A program made the translations under genes and the position numbers. Positions 45,783 to 48,670 of a DNA stretch of 48,670 bases are shown here, in pieces (position 1 is the stretch's first letter; each line of letters opens with the position of its first letter). This DNA comes from Anaerobranca gottschalkii DSM 13577 (GTDB lineage: Bacteria; Bacillota; Proteinivoracia; Proteinivoracales; Proteinivoracaceae), in contig NZ_FOIF01000010.1 in the NCBI RefSeq assembly GCF_900111575.1, forward strand, positions 1-48,670, given 5' to 3'. The notes under the pieces are model-generated. The model was not told the DNA's origin. It did not search any database and saw only the letters and a program-made list of their open reading frames with translations.

Positions 45783-47312
45783 GTGTTAGAACTATCTATT
45801 GAAAAACTATTGCTATTTGGAAAAAGTAGAGGTTTTTTTAAAGAAGAAGATGAGAGGTATGTGAGAAATAGGATTTTAGAAATCTTAGATTATCACGATT
45901 ATTCACTACCGGAAAACATCATCCCTAAATTACTCCCCGATGAAGGTAAAGAAGATATTTTAGCAGAAATTATCCAGTGGGCAGTAGATAGGGGAATAAT
46001 CGAAAGTGATTCCTCCCTCTATAGTGATATGTTAGATTCTGCCTTAATGGGAGCTATGCTCCCTAGACCATCGGAGGTTATCGAAAATTTTAATGACCGC
46101 TATCGCCAATCCCCTAAAGAGGCCACCGATTATCTATATAACTTGAGTATCGATAGTAATTATATCCGGAAAAGTAGAACAGATAAAAATATTAGCTGGG
46201 TCCATAACTGCCAATATGGTGATATCCAGATAACCATCAATATATCCAAGCCAGAAAAGGATATTAAAGAAATCCAAGCTGAAAAAAATGCTCCTAAAAC
46301 CGGCTATCCCTTATGTCTCCTTTGTCCTGAAAATGAAGGTTACAAAGGAAGATTAAATCACCCGGCAAGGCAAAACTTAAGGATTATCCCTTTAATTTTA
46401 GGGGGAGAAAAATGGTTTTTCCAGTATTCACCATATTTATATTATGATGAACATTGTATTTTATTAAACGAAAAACACACCCCTATGGTGATAGAGGAAA
46501 AGACCATTATCAAAATGTTAGATTTCTTAGACCTTTTTCCCCATTATTTCGTAGGTTCCAATGCCGATTTACCTATTGTCGGTGGTTCTATTTTACACCA
46601 CGATCATTTTCAAGGGGGAAATTATACCTTTCCAATGGAAAGGGCTCCATTGAAGAAGAAATTATCCTTTCCCCTTTATCCTAATGTTAAAGGTGGTATC
46701 TTAAAATGGCCCCTATCGGTGATCCGACTAGAAAGTAATGATAGAAAGGCTTTGCAAACTATAGCTGGGGAAATCATAGAGGCTTGGAGAAGTTACAGTG
46801 ACGAAAAGGCAGAAATTTTACCCTTTACCAAAACTGAACCCCACAATACGATAACTCCCATTGCCAGGATTGCCAATGGCTGTTATCAACTGGATTTAGT
46901 TTTGCGAAATAATCGCTGTAATGAATTCTACCCTGAAGGAATTTTTCACCCCCATCGAGAAATTCACAATATAAAGAAAGAAAATATAGGACTAATTGAA
47001 GTGATGGGACTGGCGGTTTTACCTGGCCGGTTAGTAAAAGAAATGGAACTAATAGAGAGATATTTACTTCAAAGGGAGATTACCCTGGAAGAACAAAAGT
47101 TACTGGATAAACACCTGGATTTTTGTAAAGAAATAGCGGAAAAATACCCTAAAATCGAAGAGAAGGAATTAAAAACCATCATTAAAAAAGAAATAGGGGA
47201 GAAGTTTGTAGAAGCTTTAAAACATTCAGGGGTTTATAAAGATGACCAAAGGGGATTGAAACACTTTATAAAATTCATTTCATCTATAGGGGGAGTTGTC
47301 CTTGAAAATTGA
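45783..47312 (+). CDS. galT: UDP-glucose-hexose-1-phosphate uridylyltransferase (Firmicute type)
   Basis: This 509-residue protein is the Firmicute-type GalT, larger than the E. coli form. It exchanges UMP between UDP-glucose and galactose 1-phosphate. The active-site HHDHFQGG (in GGSILHHDHFQGG) carries the nucleophilic His, and the cysteine-rich region YPLCLLCPENEGYKG is also typical. It begins at a GTG after gaggtggtg. The overlapping ATG is in another frame and closes at once. The stop overlaps the galM start by 11 bases. Confidence 0.95.
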   Translation: MLELSIEKLLLFGKSRGFFKEEDERYVRNRILEILDYHDYSLPENIIPKLLPDEGKEDILAEIIQWAVDRGIIESDSSLYSDMLDSALMGAMLPRPSEVIENFNDRYRQSPKEATDYLYNLSIDSNYIRKSRTDKNISWVHNCQYGDIQITINISKPEKDIKEIQAEKNAPKTGYPLCLLCPENEGYKGRLNHPARQNLRIIPLILGGEKWFFQYSPYLYYDEHCILLNEKHTPMVIEEKTIIKMLDFLDLFPHYFVGSNADLPIVGGSILHHDHFQGGNYTFPMERAPLKKKLSFPLYPNVKGGILKWPLSVIRLESNDRKALQTIAGEIIEAWRSYSDEKAEILPFTKTEPHNTITPIARIANGCYQLDLVLRNNRCNEFYPEGIFHPHREIHNIKKENIGLIEVMGLAVLPGRLVKEMELIERYLLQREITLEEQKLLDKHLDFCKEIAEKYPKIEEKELKTIIKKEIGEKFVEALKHSGVYKDDQRGLKHFIKFISSIGGVVLEN

Positions 47313-48366
47313 TAAAAGTTTTTATGGAGAGGTGGAAGGTAGGAAGGTCTTTCAGTATTCCCTAAAAAATTCAACTGGAACAGAGCTGATAGTTTTAAAT
47401 TATGGTGCTATAATCAACAAATTATTACTCCGGGATAGAAAGGGAGAATTAGCCAATGTAGTTTTAACACTACCGGATTTAGAATCTTACCAAAAAAATC
47501 CCCATTACCTAGGTTGTGTTATAGGTAGATATGCTGGAAGAATTAGAAAGGGCCAAATAGTCATCGATAATCAAAATTATCAACTTTCCCAAAATGAAGG
47601 GGAAAACACCTTACACGGCGGATTTCTTGGTTTTGGAAGGGTAATTTGGGAGGCAGAAACAAGGGTTTTAGGAGACTATGGAGAAATCCATTTGACTTAT
47701 CGAAGTCCCCATGGGGAAGAAGGGTTTCAGGGAAATTTAAATTTGACCGTTATCTATCGATTAAATGAAAGGGATAATTTAGAAATAACTTATAGAGGAA
47801 TTAGTGATAGAAATACCTGTCTTTCACCGACTAATCACAGTTATTTCAACCTTTCTGGAAAAGTTCAATCTGTAGAAGAGGATTATTTAAAAATCTACAG
47901 TAACCAGGTTTTAAAAAGTAGGGAAGATTTAACAGCTGAGAAAGATTTGGTAACTATAGAAGAATTAAACATTCAAGGACCTTATATTAAAATCAAAGAA
48001 TACATGGATCTTTTAGAAAAAATTAGTAATTTCCGGGGTATAGATCACACCTTTTATGTAGGGGATAAAGGGGGAGAATTGGTAAAAATCGCCGATTATT
48101 ACCATCAACCTAGTGGCCGGCTACTAGAAGTTTATACTAATCATCCCTATATCAACATCTATTCTGGGAATTTCCTCAACCCTTCTGTAACTTTAGAGGG
48201 GGGATCCAGGGCAGTGGCCTATGGTGGAATCTGTTTTGAAACCTGTGAGCAACCTAATGCACCCCATTGGGGGTTAGGTATTCTACCTCAAGGTGTCCTT
48301 TATCAAAAAAAATGTCTTTATAAATTTAGTGTAAAAGGTAATGTAAAAAGTTCTATGAAAAAATAG
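47302..48366 (+). CDS. galM: Aldose 1-epimerase (mutarotase)
   Basis: This enzyme of about 354 residues interconverts the anomers of galactose before galactokinase acts. Typical motifs are GCVIGRYAGRI, NTLHGGFLGFGRVIWEAE, NHSYFNLSG with the catalytic His, and GICFETCEQPNAP with the catalytic Glu. It starts with a TTG at 47302, six bases after gggggag, inside the end of galT. An earlier TTG abuts the ribosome site. It closes the galK-galT-galM operon. No clear terminator directly follows. Confidence 0.93.
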   Translation: MKIDKSFYGEVEGRKVFQYSLKNSTGTELIVLNYGAIINKLLLRDRKGELANVVLTLPDLESYQKNPHYLGCVIGRYAGRIRKGQIVIDNQNYQLSQNEGENTLHGGFLGFGRVIWEAETRVLGDYGEIHLTYRSPHGEEGFQGNLNLTVIYRLNERDNLEITYRGISDRNTCLSPTNHSYFNLSGKVQSVEEDYLKIYSNQVLKSREDLTAEKDLVTIEELNIQGPYIKIKEYMDLLEKISNFRGIDHTFYVGDKGGELVKIADYYHQPSGRLLEVYTNHPYINIYSGNFLNPSVTLEGGSRAVAYGGICFETCEQPNAPHWGLGILPQGVLYQKKCLYKFSVKGNVKSSMKK

Positions 48367-48407
48367 ATTAAATACCACACGAACAGATTAGCATAAAGAA
48401 AAATAAC

Positions 48408-48557
48408 GTAATCGCTCTTGACAAACAGTCTTAAAAGGCTAATTCAAAGATAACAAGGGCGAAGGGAACAAAAGAAAGGCATAACAAATAAGCCCTTGAC
48501 GTTACCAATTTTAGCCTTTTAAGACTTCGGTTTGTCAAGAGTTCGCAAGCCGATTAC
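48408..48557. repeat. Large imperfect inverted repeat at the right edge
   Basis: Three blocks pair: gtaatcg (48408-48414) with cgattac (48551-48557), ctcttgacaaac (48415-48426) with gtttgtcaagag (48530-48541), and agtcttaaaaggctaa (48427-48442) with ttagccttttaagact (48511-48526). That is 35 pairs, with a 9-base and a 3-base bulge only on the right arm. A second inner pair, caagggc/gcccttg (48454-48460 and 48492-48498), extends it. The fold could be a mobile-element end, a structured RNA or a long terminator. Confidence 0.7.
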
Positions 48558-48588
48558 TAGTTCCTGCCCGGGCTCTGCTAAACAAAAG

Positions 48589-48670
48589 CTAGGCTGTTTC
48601 TTCTGTAATCCATTGTTGGGCTAATTTAATAAGTTTTGCCCACTTTGCAGGCATAGTAGGAAGGTTACTA
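48589..48670 (-). CDS. 3' end of an unidentified minus-strand gene (partial)
   Basis: A minus-strand frame enters from the right edge and encodes 26 residues (including MPAKWAKLIKLAQQWITEETA, up to a TAG at 48591-48589). I cannot identify it from this length. The large inverted repeat lies directly downstream, an arrangement seen where an insertion-sequence transposase ends near its terminal structure, so a transposase tail is possible. It could equally be an unrelated gene or a chance frame. Confidence 0.35.
   Translation of the reverse strand, partial: SNLPTMPAKWAKLIKLAQQWITEETA

Overview
The window is AT-rich DNA from a low-GC, spore-forming Firmicute, probably an anaerobic clostridial lineage. 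The signs are strong AGGAGG-type ribosome sites, frequent TTG and GTG starts, an alpha/beta-type small acid-soluble spore protein, a YhcN/YlaJ-type spore lipoprotein, a SpoIID-family protein, a CIRCE element, a GAAC-N4-GTTC SOS-type box and an M-box riboswitch. The gene set would fit a thermophilic anaerobe of the Anaerobranca type, but that is a guess. No species can be assigned from the sequence alone. Most of the window looks like stable chromosome. No prophage, CRISPR array or complete insertion sequence is visible.

Layout. 1-3246 (minus): two translationally coupled ABC half-transporters, the second cut by the window edge. 3456-3718: a tRNA-Gly/tRNA-Met operon. 3860-8095: rnhA, a hemerythrin-like protein, a class III aminotransferase with a START-like partner, ndk and an orphan cheR. 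8199-8743 (minus): a six-gene tRNA operon (Pro-Asp-Thr-Tyr-Gln-Lys) with a clear promoter and terminator. 8762-11173: a small EpuA-like membrane protein, two unrecognised genes and two spore-related genes. 11334-14080: surE, deoC and a cell-wall amidase.

14146-18821 is the most striking block. A DnaB/DnaD-type helicase loader and a DnaI-type AAA+ loader are followed by one 848-residue protein that joins a DnaG-type primase (zinc finger and TOPRIM core) to a complete DnaB-type replicative helicase. An M-box-controlled mgtE follows, then asnS, the threonine-degradation pair tdh-kbl, a beta-propeller lipoprotein, a glycogen branching enzyme, a membrane hybrid histidine kinase and mnmA.

31636-37380 is a short cell-surface polysaccharide region: an LCP ligase, VanZ, a membrane NDP-sugar 4,6-dehydratase, galU, and a BY-kinase-like protein whose P-loop lysine is missing and whose Wzz part has almost no extracellular loop. 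Facing it is a secreted SpoIID-SH3-dockerin chimera. Then come htpG behind a perfect CIRCE operator, a coiled-coil repeat protein behind a promoter with a perfect SOS-type palindrome, and the complete Leloir galactose locus (galE-galR, galK-galT-galM) with a likely GalR operator over the galK promoter. The last 300 bases hold a large imperfect inverted repeat and the 3' tail of an unidentified minus-strand gene, possibly the edge of a mobile element.

The genes link at several points. GalT, GalE and GalU supply UDP-sugars for the surface-polysaccharide genes. The loaders and the primase-helicase form a replication-initiation operon. The spore lipoprotein, SASP, amidase and SpoIID-like protein belong to sporulation or wall remodelling.
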